From positions 63,916,501 through 63,980,500 of the forward strand of contig CM043702.1 of NCBI GenBank assembly GCA_023935145.1: a DNA stretch of 64,000 bases, given 5' to 3'. A program made the translations under genes and the position numbers. Numbering within the stretch: position 1 is the first letter of the stretch; each line of letters begins with the position of its first letter. This stretch comes from Bretschneidera sinensis. Taxonomy: Eukaryota; Streptophyta; Magnoliopsida; Brassicales; Akaniaceae. The notes under the pieces are model-generated. The model did no database searches. It was not told where the DNA came from and saw only the letters and a program-made list of their open reading frames with translations. Positions 13,019-23,340 of the stretch are shown in pieces.

Positions 13019-14139
13019 GTAATGCAATCAATATTTAAAACAGATGCAATGCATGATTTATTATTAGGGAACGTCTTCCCACATGTCGACATGTTTTTAT
13101 CTTAGGCTGGTCCCCTCCCGGTTCTTTATTTCCAGCATATACCATCTGTCACGGTATTTATTTTCAACATATACCGACTGTCACGGTTTTCATTTATTTT
13201 CAGCATATACCAACTGTCACGGTTTTCCTTGATTTCCAGCATGTACCAGCTGTCATGGTTTTTCAATTAGACCGACCCCCTTCCGGTTCTTTTATTTCAT
13301 GCATATGCATATGAAAAATGATATGAAATATGTATATGAACAGTAACATAAAAAAAAACATAAATTCAAATATTTAAATTAGCTATCTTGATTATTCTCA
13401 ATTTATTATTGAAAGAAATTTCACTAAATTTCTTTCCTTATAAATCACATCAAATCATCCATCATAGCTTGTCAAGATCCACTAAATTTCATCTCCTCAT
13501 AATTCGTATCAAAACATCAACCATAACTCATCAAGAATTTCAAAAATCGCTTTTATTATTAAATCAACTTATTATTCCAAAAATATTATTTCTCACATAA
13601 TAATTTTCTACATGTCCAAAATTCTTATCATACTTATCAATCAATTTTTCATCTAGCACCAAAGCATAAGCTAATAATTTATTTTAATATTATCACTAGA
13701 TATTTCATTTTTATCTAGATTAATTAAGGTAAATCTAACTCACCATGTAACACTTAGAGTTACCCGCGGATCATCTCCTTGCCTTTCCTGCTCCTCTCAA
13801 CAATTTCCCCCGGTTACTAATCGTCAACCTTTCTTTCAATCCCCAAGTGTTTAAAGAAATAAAGTAATTGAAGGAAAACCAAACATAATTTATTTTATTA
13901 CTTTTAAACATAATTTATTTTATCATAGCATACAATCTCTCTTTCATCAAAATTTCCAACACAATTTCTAAATGTTTTACAACACCATCTCGGGGGTGGC
14001 CAACCCGGGATGAGTCGTTACAATTAATTTGTGTTTAAACATTCATTCATTCACTTAAATATAATCTCATACATTTAAGTACTAACAAACACTCATCCCT
14101 TAAATCTTATGCATTCTTATCAGTCTTAAGTCACAAACT

Positions 14140-14956
14140 CTTGTTGTGCTTTGCTCTTTTTCTTCACCATTCGATAATCTTTCTTGAAGTGTCCTAGTTT
14201 CTCGCAATAGAAACAAGCACAATATGTCTTCTTGTTATTCTTATCAAAATTGGTTGAAGGATTCTTTCTCTTGTAAGAATCTTGAGAGATTTCTTTCGAA
14301 GTCTCTTCTTCCTCTACCGAATTAATATTGGAGAGAGCTTCTTCTTTTCCTTCTTTTCATAAATCCTCCTCAATTCGTAGATTATTGCCTAATTACTCAA
14401 GATTCAGGTCTTCCTTTTGGTGCTTCAGACGTATTCTAAATTTTTTCCAAAGTGGAGGCAGTTTTTCTATAATGGTTGTGACTGTTGTGGTCTTATCCAT
14501 TTTTAGTTTATATTAAGAGAATTGATCTAGTCTATTTTTATCTCAGTAAATTGATCTATAATAGAATGAGTGTCAACCATTTTGTAAGCGTTAAATTTTG
14601 TAATAATAAATCGCAGTATCTTCCTTCATGTACCTTGTTTGCAGCAAATCCCACAACTTATTTGCAATCTTTACATTGTGGTAAGCATCAAACAAAGTAT
14701 TGAACATCGCATTCAAAACATGACCCTTGCATATATCGTCATCTTGATCCCATTTCTGTTTATCACAAGTTTGAGCAGTCATCTCATTTTCTACAGGTTC
14801 CGACCTTGGTGTAGTGATAACATAATAAACATGCAGTGATGTCAAGAGGAAGAACAATTTCTTTTGCCAGCGATAAAAATCTCCTCCATCGAAATGCTCC
14901 AGCTTGTTAAAGTCTACCACCATATCTTTTAGGGAAGTCAAAGAGGCAGTCATTTG
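14140..14956 (-). pseudogene. Copia-type gag of element X
   Basis: On the minus strand the N-terminal part reads MTASLTSLKDM from 14956. It continues with HFDGGDFYRWQKKLFFLL and CKGHVLNAMFNTLFDAYHN, the pattern of Copia gag proteins of the TNT1-94-like type. A zinc knuckle follows at about 14165-14215 (CFYCEKLGHFKKDY), in which the last cysteine is replaced by tyrosine. The middle (about 14330-14590) is out of frame. No protease or pol follows. The 5' leader was cut by the insertion of Copia-1 at 14997. Confidence 0.75.
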
Positions 14957-14996
14957 ATAAACAAAGTGAGAATTAAACCATAAGCTTGTTGGAGAA

Positions 14997-15903
14997 TGTT
15001 GGAAATCACCTTGACAAGATGCCCAGGTGGTGATCTTCCAAACACCCAAGTCTAGAATGACTTGTAAAGATTAGGAATCGAAAACAGAAACAGAAACAGA
15101 AATGAAAGAAAGAAAGAAAGAAGACAAGCAATTTGTTATCGAGGTTTGGCAATAGCCTACGTCCCCGTGAGTTCACCTGAACTCTCTGCACTAATCAATG
15201 GTTCTTTTACAATCACAGCAACCCCTCTCCAAGAAGCTCAAGTTCTTGAAGGAACAAAGAAGAAGAAGAAACAGAAAGTGATGAGAACTAACCCTAGAAT
15301 TTTCCCAAGAAAATTCCCTTTACAAGCCCTTCAATCCCCTTTCTATTCTACTCACTCTTCTAAACAACCAGCCTTACAAATGAATCTTTTTTTTTGTGTC
15401 TTTGCACTCTTTACAATTCTCTCACTTTTGATCACAAGTTATGTCACATTTTTATTGAGAATGAAGCTAGGTGACCCTTTATATAGTGCACCAAATTCTT
15501 GTCCAATCTTGAGTGTCATTCTCCACCCTTAGATCTAGATGAACAATCAACCATAGCCTTTGATCATTCCTTAGTCAAGCTGTGCATTTTGGATATGTTT
15601 CAGGAACCATGGAAGAGGTTTACACATGTGTGCATCAATGTGCCTGGCGCCGCGGCCCAGTGCATAGCACACATTCACCATCTTCTGGGCGCCACGGCCT
15701 TGGGTAGGGGGCACAGTGGCCTGGCCTCCTCCTCTAACACTCCACCTTCTGGGCGCCGCGGCCTGATCTGATACACACCCAATTTTGCTGCTTTGTGCTG
15801 AGGCATACTCCAAGTGTGTTGAGGCTTGAATGACTTGATGCTTGACCTCTTCCAACCTTGTTTAAACCTTGACCATGTTTAAACCCTTAGACAAATACCA
15901 ACA
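14997..15903 (-). repeat. 3' LTR of Copia-1
   Basis: 907 bp, against 945 bp for its partner at 26437-27381. The minus-strand TATA (CTATATAAAGG) is at 15476-15486. GC-rich boxes related to GGCGCCACGGCC start at 15646, 15688, 15710 and 15752. Compared with the other LTR, one box of two doublets has been lost here, which accounts for much of the length difference. A 5-bp AAAGA/GAAAG repeat lies at about 15100-15125. Confidence 0.88.
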
Positions 15904-15984
15904 ATCTCTATCTTTGTCTAAGCGTTTAAACCCAAACCCATTGTGCAGAGAACTTCAGGATCCAAACTTATCTTGAGTCATCAA

Positions 15985-16815
15985 TCAATCGACTCCAATC
16001 CTAAGAAGTTCAAGGCAATGATTGAACCTTCTTAGAGGTAGAACCTTGGTACCTAAATCTGTAGGACTTTCTTCCATGGCCATCTTGTCAACATGAATGC
16101 ATTCTTTTGTACCATTTTTCGAAATGTAATGATACCAAACATCCATATGCTTTGTCCTCTCATGGAACACCGAATTCCTCTACAAGTGCCACGCACTTTG
16201 GATATCCGAAGACACCACCACCTGCTCTTTTAGGACCATTCACTCATCCAAAAACCCTTTGCACCACATAGCCTCCTTTATGGCTTCTGAATCCACTATA
16301 TATTCTGCCTCGGTTGTTAAGAGTGCTACCACTGGCTACCATTGAGCCTTCTAATACCTCAGTAACCACTTCATCCCAAGCCAAACCTCTTTTCCAGGAT
16401 TACTCACACATCTGCTGAGAACACCCATTGCTTGAGAAATTTCGAGTCTAGTGCTCACCATCATGGACATGACTGGTCCAACCGTACTAGAGTAAGGGAC
16501 CTTTACCATTTTCTTCTTCTCCTCATCCATTCCAGGACATCGTTCGCTGGAGAACTTGAAATGACCAGCAAGGGGAACCTTCACTGGTTTACCTTCTTCC
16601 ATAGAAGACCGAGAAACCTTCAACTCATTTCTCTCCCTTTCCCAAATTCTTCTCATACCAAGGATCTTTTGTGTAAGGCTGAGATCCTTCCTCGCGAACT
16701 CCTCACTGATTTGAGATGTAAACCTTTTCATCCTCTCCCTGCTATTCCGAACCAACAGCATATCATTGGCATAGATGAGGATAATCAACACTTCATCCAC
16801 CTTATATCCAGGTGA
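15985..16815 (-). pseudogene. Copia-1 RT (C-terminal part) and RNase H remnant
   Basis: Downstream part of the pol split by the nested element. On the minus strand the frame resumes after the insertion and soon reaches the RT catalytic region, where the usual YVDD appears as YAND (LIYANDMLLV). The thumb/connection region follows (GPVMSMMVSTRLEISQAMGVLSRCVSNPGKEVW). RNase H ends at about 16170-15985 with RTKHMDVWYHYI. Compared with other Copia RTs, the stretch between the FTETFSP-like motif and the active site is missing, so an internal deletion removed part of the fingers and palm. Stops separate the pieces. Confidence 0.8.
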
Positions 16816-16820
16816 GAAGG

Positions 16821-18305
16821 TGATGAGAGTCATAAAATGCATCTTAACAGTACTTAATTGTTAGCATTTTAGGGTTAATCTAGGTTTTAATTGCACATTT
16901 ATACGTTAACAACTCTAAAGTATCATTCTTGGATCATTGAATTACTTCGGTGCATTTTCAGGTACTTTAAGCTCAAAAGAGAAGGAAAAGTTATCATTGC
17001 TTGAAGCACAAAGACTTGAGGCATACTGGAGTGAAGGAATACTTCCGGAAGGACAAGATGGAGGGCTTAAAAGAGCAACAGCTGCTGCCCGCATTGGAAA
17101 GGAGTTTCACTAAATTGTGAGAATTGCCCATACTGATCAATCATTTTTGAAAATTAAACTGTATTGATACAAAAAGAACCAGGAGATGAGCCATATATGC
17201 TTAGAAAGATCTGGAAGTCTATTTTCTGGAGAATTTTATGGTTTGTCAAAAGGATTTTTCTAGAGAAAGTTATGGCAGTTTTAGTAGACAAAGGTCAGGT
17301 TGTGCGGGCTGTGCGGGATTTCAACGTGATTTTGGGCTTAAATCTCACATCCCACATCGGTTGGAAAACGCATTTCTATATCCCACATCCCATATCGGAT
17401 GGGAAACACATTGCACTCTTGGTATTTGCCTATATAAGACCCACTCCACTTTAGCTTTGAGAATCAATCGGAGCTCATCTGAAATCATCAGAGAGTGAAT
17501 CCAGAGGGCCTTTAGGATGAATCCGAAGTATAATTTTGGAGGGCAAGCTGAGGAATCGTCGAAACTTTCGCTACCAAGGAGGAGATGATCATTGAGAGGT
17601 CGAAGGCAACTCAAGGAAGCATGAGCTCTATGGCCGGCTAATCTCCAAGCAAGGCGAAGGGATGAATCCCTAGGTGTAGTTGTTCTTATTTTCCTTTATT
17701 TGATTCAGTTGTAGTTTGGTATTATTTTCATTAAATATTTTTATGTTTATTCTTTAATTTAATTAGTAGATTTATTATTACTCCGGTGATTGCATGCTTC
17801 TTTTCCATATAAGTTCAGTCATGCTTTTCTTATGTGTACTTGTTTGGGTGTGGTTGAGTCCGGTAGATCTCTTTTATAGATTTGTCCATTGCTGTGGTAT
17901 TGTCGTTTAGATATATCGTCGTCTCTTGATAATTTATAAGTTAGGTCATGTGTGCTTAAAAGTAAAAGAAGATTTCATAACAATCAAATTAGGATTTATA
18001 AATGCGCTTTAATTGAATATTTTCCGATTGCCTGTTTGGGATGTGAAACTTGCAATCGAGATAAAACCAACTGAATCAAGTTACGATTAGAGCAACGAAC
18101 CTAGGGAGGATTTCTAGAACCTTGTCGTTTCTTATTTATATTATTCAATCTATTTACACAATTTGCTCACAATTTAGATTCTCTCATTTAATCTTTTATC
18201 GTTTGAGTTAAAGTTTACACCTTCTTTGTAATTAACTTGTTTCCCTATGGAATCGACACCCCAAAGCTGTACTACAATAACCGTGTTATACTTTGGGCGT
18301 AATCA
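16821..18305 (+). repeat. 5' LTR of the subfamily B element
   Basis: TGATGAGAGTCAT to GGGCGTAATCA. It contains two TCCCACATCGG repeats about 38 bp apart (around 17350-17400) and a TATA (CCTATATAAGACCC) at about 17429-17442. It lacks the GCACCGCGGTGC doublets of subfamily A, although both ends and the downstream part of the LTR are homologous. Confidence 0.92.
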
Positions 18306-18310
18306 AATTT

Positions 18311-18327
18311 TGGCGCCGTTGCCGGGG
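18311..18327 (+). other. Primer binding site, tRNA-Asp type
   Basis: TGGCGCCGTTGCCGGGG begins five bases after the LTR end and is complementary to the plant tRNA-Asp 3' end. This places the element in the Athila/Tat branch of Gypsy. Confidence 0.92.
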
Positions 18328-18520
18328 AAACGCACTTAAGTACAAGGAAGATTGTCAACTTTTGATATGACGGTAGAAGAACTGTAAATAGTTTTTCTTT
18401 TCAGCAATTTGTAAAGGCGGTAATTTCGTTCCCTCTTTTATATTGCTGCATTAATTTTATTTTACTTTATCTTATTCTTTCTTTTTATAGTAATTTTTTT
18501 TCATTATTTTGTTACCTTGA

Positions 18521-20224
18521 ATGCAAAGACATAGAGATGCTTGTAGGCCTGTGCTAGAGTCAGAATTCAATTCATTTCTAAATCCTTTATTTGACAGTCC
18601 ATATAGTCCCGAAGAAATGAGTGAACATGAATATCAACCCCCTAGGACCCTTCAGGATTACCTCAACCCTACACACACAGCCACACCATCATGCATCATA
18701 TTTCCAGCCAATACTCGCCCATTAGAGTTTAAAACATGGATGATACATTTACTCCCTACATTTCATGGCTTGGATAATGAAAACTCATATGTTCACATTA
18801 GAGAGTTTGAGGAAGTAGTCGCGACTTTTCATTGTCAAGACGAAACCGTTGACATTGTGAGGCTTAAGTTCTTTCCTTTCGCTTTGATGGATAGAGCTAA
18901 GAGTTGGCTATACTCACTTAGACCACAATCTATTGGGTCATGGACTGAGATGACTCGGATTTTTTTTAATAAGTACTTTCCCCAACATAAAACCAATGCT
19001 TTAAAAAGGCAAATCTCCACCTTTGCACAAAAGGACAGTGAGACTTTGTATCAGTCTTGGGAGAGATTTAAAGAGTTATTGAGTGTGTGCCCTCACCATG
19101 GGTATGAGAGTTAGCGCTTAGTGAGCTATTTTTATGAGGGACTTACATATGGACATTGTCAATTTGTAGAGATGATGTGTAATGGTGAGTTTTTAGACAA
19201 AGATCCTGATGAGGCCATAGAGTACCTCAATGAGCTTGCTGAAAAACCTCACACTTCGACTGGACCTAGTACTACTGAAAGCACGAATAGGTCACGACCT
19301 ATAGGGAACCCAAATGGTGGTGGAATTTACCATCTTAGGGAAGAGGATAACCTTACGGCCAAGGCCGAGATGCTCACCAGGGAACTAGAGGCATTAAAAA
19401 CTAAATGCTCAAAGCCAACACACATGGCTAACCATGCCAAATCTTTGAAACCATGTTTTGTGTGTGGCGGGGTAGGTCATCCCACTCAAGAGTGCCCCAC
19501 ATTTGTTGATATGAGAGGGATGTATGAGGAACAATGTAATGCCTTAGGCATGTACACGAAGCCTTTTACACCCTTCTCTAATACTTATAATCCGGGATGG
19601 CGCGATAACCCCACTTTCAGTTGGAAATCTGAAAATCAGCAGCTTGCACAACCCCCTAGCTCATATTCTGCACCATATCATGCACCTTCATCTTTTAGGA
19701 GTCCTTTAAAAGACACTTTGCATGCTTTTATTGAAGCACAGGGTAAGACTAATCAAAGACTTGAATCTTTGATTACGCAAGTTGTTGAAGAACATAAGGA
19801 GATAAAGAGCCAAGTGTCCAAGTTGATGAGCTACTTGAGTGTGACTGAGTGAGGTAAGTTCCCTTCTCAAGCTCAGTCCACACCCCATGGTCAGCACCTA
19901 TCACAAAATAATTTGAAGGAGGTTAATGCCATTGAGACACTGAGGGGTAAGTCATTACGCATCCCAACAACAGAAAAATCAAAGGATATGGATGAAAGCC
20001 ATCAAGCACAAGCATACATGATTGACTCATTCATGGAAAAGGTTCAGCACCTTAATCCATTTGAGTCCACCCTCATCCATGGCTTCACTAAAGCATACAT
20101 CGAGCCAGAATTTGCGAATGTTACTAATGACATCCTTGAGGCCCCCCAAAAGCATAGAAGCACCAAATTTGGCAATGAAACAGTGGCGGATGCATTCAAC
20201 CTATGTTTTTCAAGGAGGGAATAA
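18521..20224 (+). pseudogene. Athila-like gag with two nonsense codons
   Basis: Starts MQRHRDACRPVLESEFNSFL at 18521. The gag core spans about residues 65-200 (FPQHKTNALKRQIS, YQSWERFKELL, CPHHGYES). A CCHC-type knuckle (CFVCGGVGHPTQECP) is at about 19454-19498. A coiled-coil-like stretch with TNQRLESLITQVVEEHKEI lies near 19750-19805. Two stops interrupt one continuous frame. One is TAG at 19112-19114, where the sister copy at 10800 has tryptophan. The other is TGA at 19850-19852, where the sister has arginine. Both are single C-to-T type changes. Beyond the stops the homology continues to 20224. Confidence 0.85.
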
Positions 20225-21879
20225 GAATGTCTAGCTAAAGACGTAAAACTTAGCACTTATGGGAGGTAACCCACAACGTATCCTTTTATTTTTATTATTT
20301 TTTTTATATTTCCTTTTTTATTGTTTATTATTATTATCTTGTTGTTTTCCAGTTTTACTTTCGTATTTCGTTTTCAGGGACAAAAATACGAAGCAGTTCA
20401 AATGGTGGAGCACAATTTTCAGCTTCTGTGCACCTTTGGCTATAAGGTGAGTTTCCTTTACTCTTTCTTTTACATTGATATCAATGCAATTTTTAAGTTG
20501 GGGGTGGAGGAAATGCATCTCTTTGTTTCCATATTCTTTATTTCCATACATTTTTTTTCTTTTTCCATTAAACTGCTTGGTGTCATTTTCCCTCTCTTTT
20601 TGTTTTAAGCATGCTTTGTGGTTGCCTTGGAGTTAATTCACATGTCAATGATATAAACTTAATTGAGATAGTAGATAGTATTTAGAAGGAGTTAAATTTA
20701 GTTTCGGTTCGAAATTAATTTAAATATCAATCTTCATTTGGTTTGAGACTCTAGTTTGTGGTAAGATTGTATGATTAGTTTATAACATCTAGAGAAATTT
20801 TATGTGATTATTTTGTGAATATTTTTGCGGTCTCAACAAGCTCTAGAACTTACTTGATAATCACTTGAGGCGAATTCCTAGAATGCACACTACTTAGGAT
20901 ATGATATAGGCCATTTTTGAACCGTTTGACCCTTTCAAACCTACCATTGCTATATTTATCACTAGTCACCTATTTGAGCCTTTTTCTTGAAAAGAAAAAT
21001 TGAGCCTTGTTTCTTTCGATAAACCATTTACTTACCTTTATGAGCCTAAAAATATTTTTATCCTTACCTTTCTTTTAAAAGAACTTAGTTATACACATGT
21101 TGTGAGAAGCACTTAAAAGTAGTAAGGGTGGAAATATGAAAAAATATCACTACCGCAACCCAAGTACATTAAAGGAGATAAGTTAGGGGTTGTGGAAAAA
21201 AATGAAAAAGAAGGTGAATGGTTATGTGCAAAAAATAATAAATAAATAAAAGAATTATGGGAAAGAAAGAAAAGAAACAAATGGTGATTTGTTGAAAGAA
21301 ATGCTTGAAAAATGGTTGAAAGAGTTGGGTGTTGAAGTAAGGTTATCCAGTGCTTAAAGAGTTGTGTTCAAAACTAAAAGATTAAGTTCTTCTACTTGTT
21401 GAATCCTTCCCGTTCTTTCTTAACCTTTACCTTATCCTAACGTTACAAGCTTATTAAAAACTTTTTGATCCAATGCAGTGTGATTTTTCTACAATAGTGG
21501 AGAGTGATTTGAAAAGTGAGCCTATGGAGCTTGTTTTTGTGATTGATGTCACGCAATTTATTATATTTTTAGAGGCCAAGACTTGTATTCATCAATGTTA
21601 TGCATAAAATCATCCGGGTGTTTGGATTAATGGTTTGTGGTAAGATGGATGTTAAGAGTCAATAATGATTTTAAGATTGATGTTTCGATTACTTTTGGAC
21701 TTAGATGAAATTTAATGATTCTATGTGTCGTATGTTATGTGAAATTTTTGAGACAAAAAGTGAATTACTCTTGGTTCAACGCTAGCATTGCTTTACTTTG
21801 TTTTTAACTCCTACCATAGAATTCATCTCTTATTTTCGCTTAAATTGCTAGAGACTAGCAATAAGCTAGTTGGGGGTTG
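20225..21879. other. Non-coding 3' internal region of the subfamily B element
   Basis: Between gag and the 3' LTR. T-rich then mixed sequence, homologous (inverted) to 6553-8188. No protease, RT or integrase motif is visible in any frame. It ends in the polypurine tract at about 21869-21879. Confidence 0.7.
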
Positions 21880-23340
21880 TGATGAGAGTCATAAAATACA
21901 TCTTAACAGTAATTAATTGTTAGCATTTTAGGGTTGATCTAGGTTTTAATTTCACTTTTATATGTTAACAACTCTAAAGTATCATTCTTGGATCATTGAT
22001 CTACTTCGGTGCATTTTCAGGTCCTTTAAGCTCAAAAGAGGAGGAAAAGTTATCATTGCTTGAAGCACAAAGACTCGAGGCATATTGGAGTGAAGGAATA
22101 CTTCCGAAAGGACAAGATGAAGGGCTTAAAAGAGCAACAACTGCTGCCCGCATTGGAAAGGAGTTTCACTAAATTGCGAGAATTGCCCGTACATATCAAT
22201 CATATTTGAAAATTAATCTTTATTAATACAAGAAGAACCAGGAGATGAGCCATATATGCTTAGAAAGATCCGGAAGTCTATTTTCTGGGGAATTTACGGT
22301 TCGTCAAAAGGATTTTTCTAGAGAAAGTTATGGCAGTTTTAGTAGACAAAGGTCAGGCTGTGCGGGATTTCAGCGTGATTTTAGGCTTAAATCCCACATC
22401 CCACATCGGTTGGAAAACACATTTCTATATCCCACATCCTATATCGGATGGGAAACACATTGCACTCTTGGTATTTGCCTATATAATACCCACTCCACTT
22501 TAGCTTTGAGGATCAATCGGAGCTCATCTGAAATCATCAGAGAGTGAATCCAGAGGGCCTTTAAGAGCAATCTAGAGGGCCTTTAGGACGAATTTGAAGT
22601 ATAATTTTGGAGAGCAAGCTGGGGAATCGCCGAAGCTTCCGCAACCAAGGAGGAGATGATCGTTGAGAGGCCGGAGGCAACTCAAGGAAGCATAAGCTCC
22701 ATGACCGGCTAGTCTCCAAGCAAGGCGAAGGGATGAATCCCTAGGTGTAGTTATTCTTATTTTTCTTTATTTGATTCAGTTGTAGTGGAATTATTTTCAT
22801 TAGACATTGTTATGTTTTATTCTTAATTTAATTAGTAGATTTATTATTACTCCGGTGATTGCATGCTTCTTTTCCATATAAGTTCAGTCATGCTTTTCTT
22901 ATTTGTACCTGTTTGGGTGTGACTGAGTCCGGTAGATCTCTTTTATAGATTTGTCCATTGCTGTGGTATTGTCGTTTAGATATACCGTCGTCTTTTGATA
23001 ATTCATAAGTTAGGTTATGTGTGCTTGAAAGTAACGAATAATTTGTATCAATTACATTAGGGTTTATACATGCGTTTTAATTGAACATTTGTCGATTGCC
23101 TGTTTGGGATGTGAAACTTGCAATCGAGATAAAAATGACTAAATCAAGTCTTGTTATTTCTTATTAAATCTATTTACACAATTTCCTTCACACTATTTTC
23201 ACATAATTCAAATTCTTTTAATCAATCTTTTATCGTCTGTGTTAAAATTCACACCTTCTTTTGTAATTAACTTGTTTCCCTGTGGAATCGACACCCCAAA
23301 GTTGTACTACAATAACTGCATTATGTTTTGGGCGTAATCA
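21880..23340 (+). repeat. 3' LTR of the subfamily B element
   Basis: 1461 bp from TGATGAGAGTCAT to GGGCGTAATCA; homologous to 16821-18305 with small indels. TATA-like CCTATATAATACCC at about 22478-22491. Confidence 0.92.

Larger units (their letters stand above)
4547..14022 (-). mobile_element. Gypsy solo LTR carrying an RT fragment, split by a nested element
   Basis: Starts TGTAACAACCC at 4547 and ends CGTTACA at 14022, flanked by perfect 5-bp duplications ATTAA (4542-4546 and 14023-14027). Without the nested 5244-13018 insertion and one target copy it is 1696 bp. Most of it matches, on the minus strand, the Gypsy LTRs at 52309-54130 and 56341-57845. The right end is unusual: 13924-13978 encodes, on the minus strand, a reverse transcriptase piece ([18 protein letters not shown]). 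It is followed at 13979-14022 by an inverted copy of the other LTR end. I read it as a solo LTR of a chimeric subfamily; a rearranged short element that transposed as a unit is the alternative. Confidence 0.8.
16821..23340 (+). mobile_element. Athila-like gag-only LTR retrotransposon, subfamily B
   Basis: Complete element with LTRs 16821-18305 (1485 bp) and 21880-23340 (1461 bp) and perfect GAAGG duplications (16816-16820, 23341-23345). The tRNA-Asp primer site is at 18311-18327, gag at 18521-20224 and a purine tract (GTTGGGGGTTG) just before 21880. The whole internal region is only 3.57 kb and holds gag but no pol, matching the published TR-GAG class. It is inserted in the reverse transcriptase of Copia-1. 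The gag has two stops, so this copy is probably inactive. Confidence 0.93.

Noticed and set aside
13146..13258. CTGTCACGG repeats of the Gypsy LTR as a sixth member of the doublet architecture
   Set aside because: The spacing is 32-36 bp (13146, 13178, 13214, 13250) and the boxes are only partly palindromic; this family looks like an ordinary short tandem repeat and serves as a contrast.
15146..15771. Plus-strand frames of 90-128 residues in the Copia-1 LTR (also 26601-26867)
   Set aside because: They lie in an LTR, change length between the two LTRs and have no family signature.
20259..20608. Overlapping hydrophobic frames of 63-95 residues after the gag
   Set aside because: The T-rich DNA translates to hydrophobic residues in several frames; the homologous inverted region at 7883-8119 does not keep a convincing shared protein.
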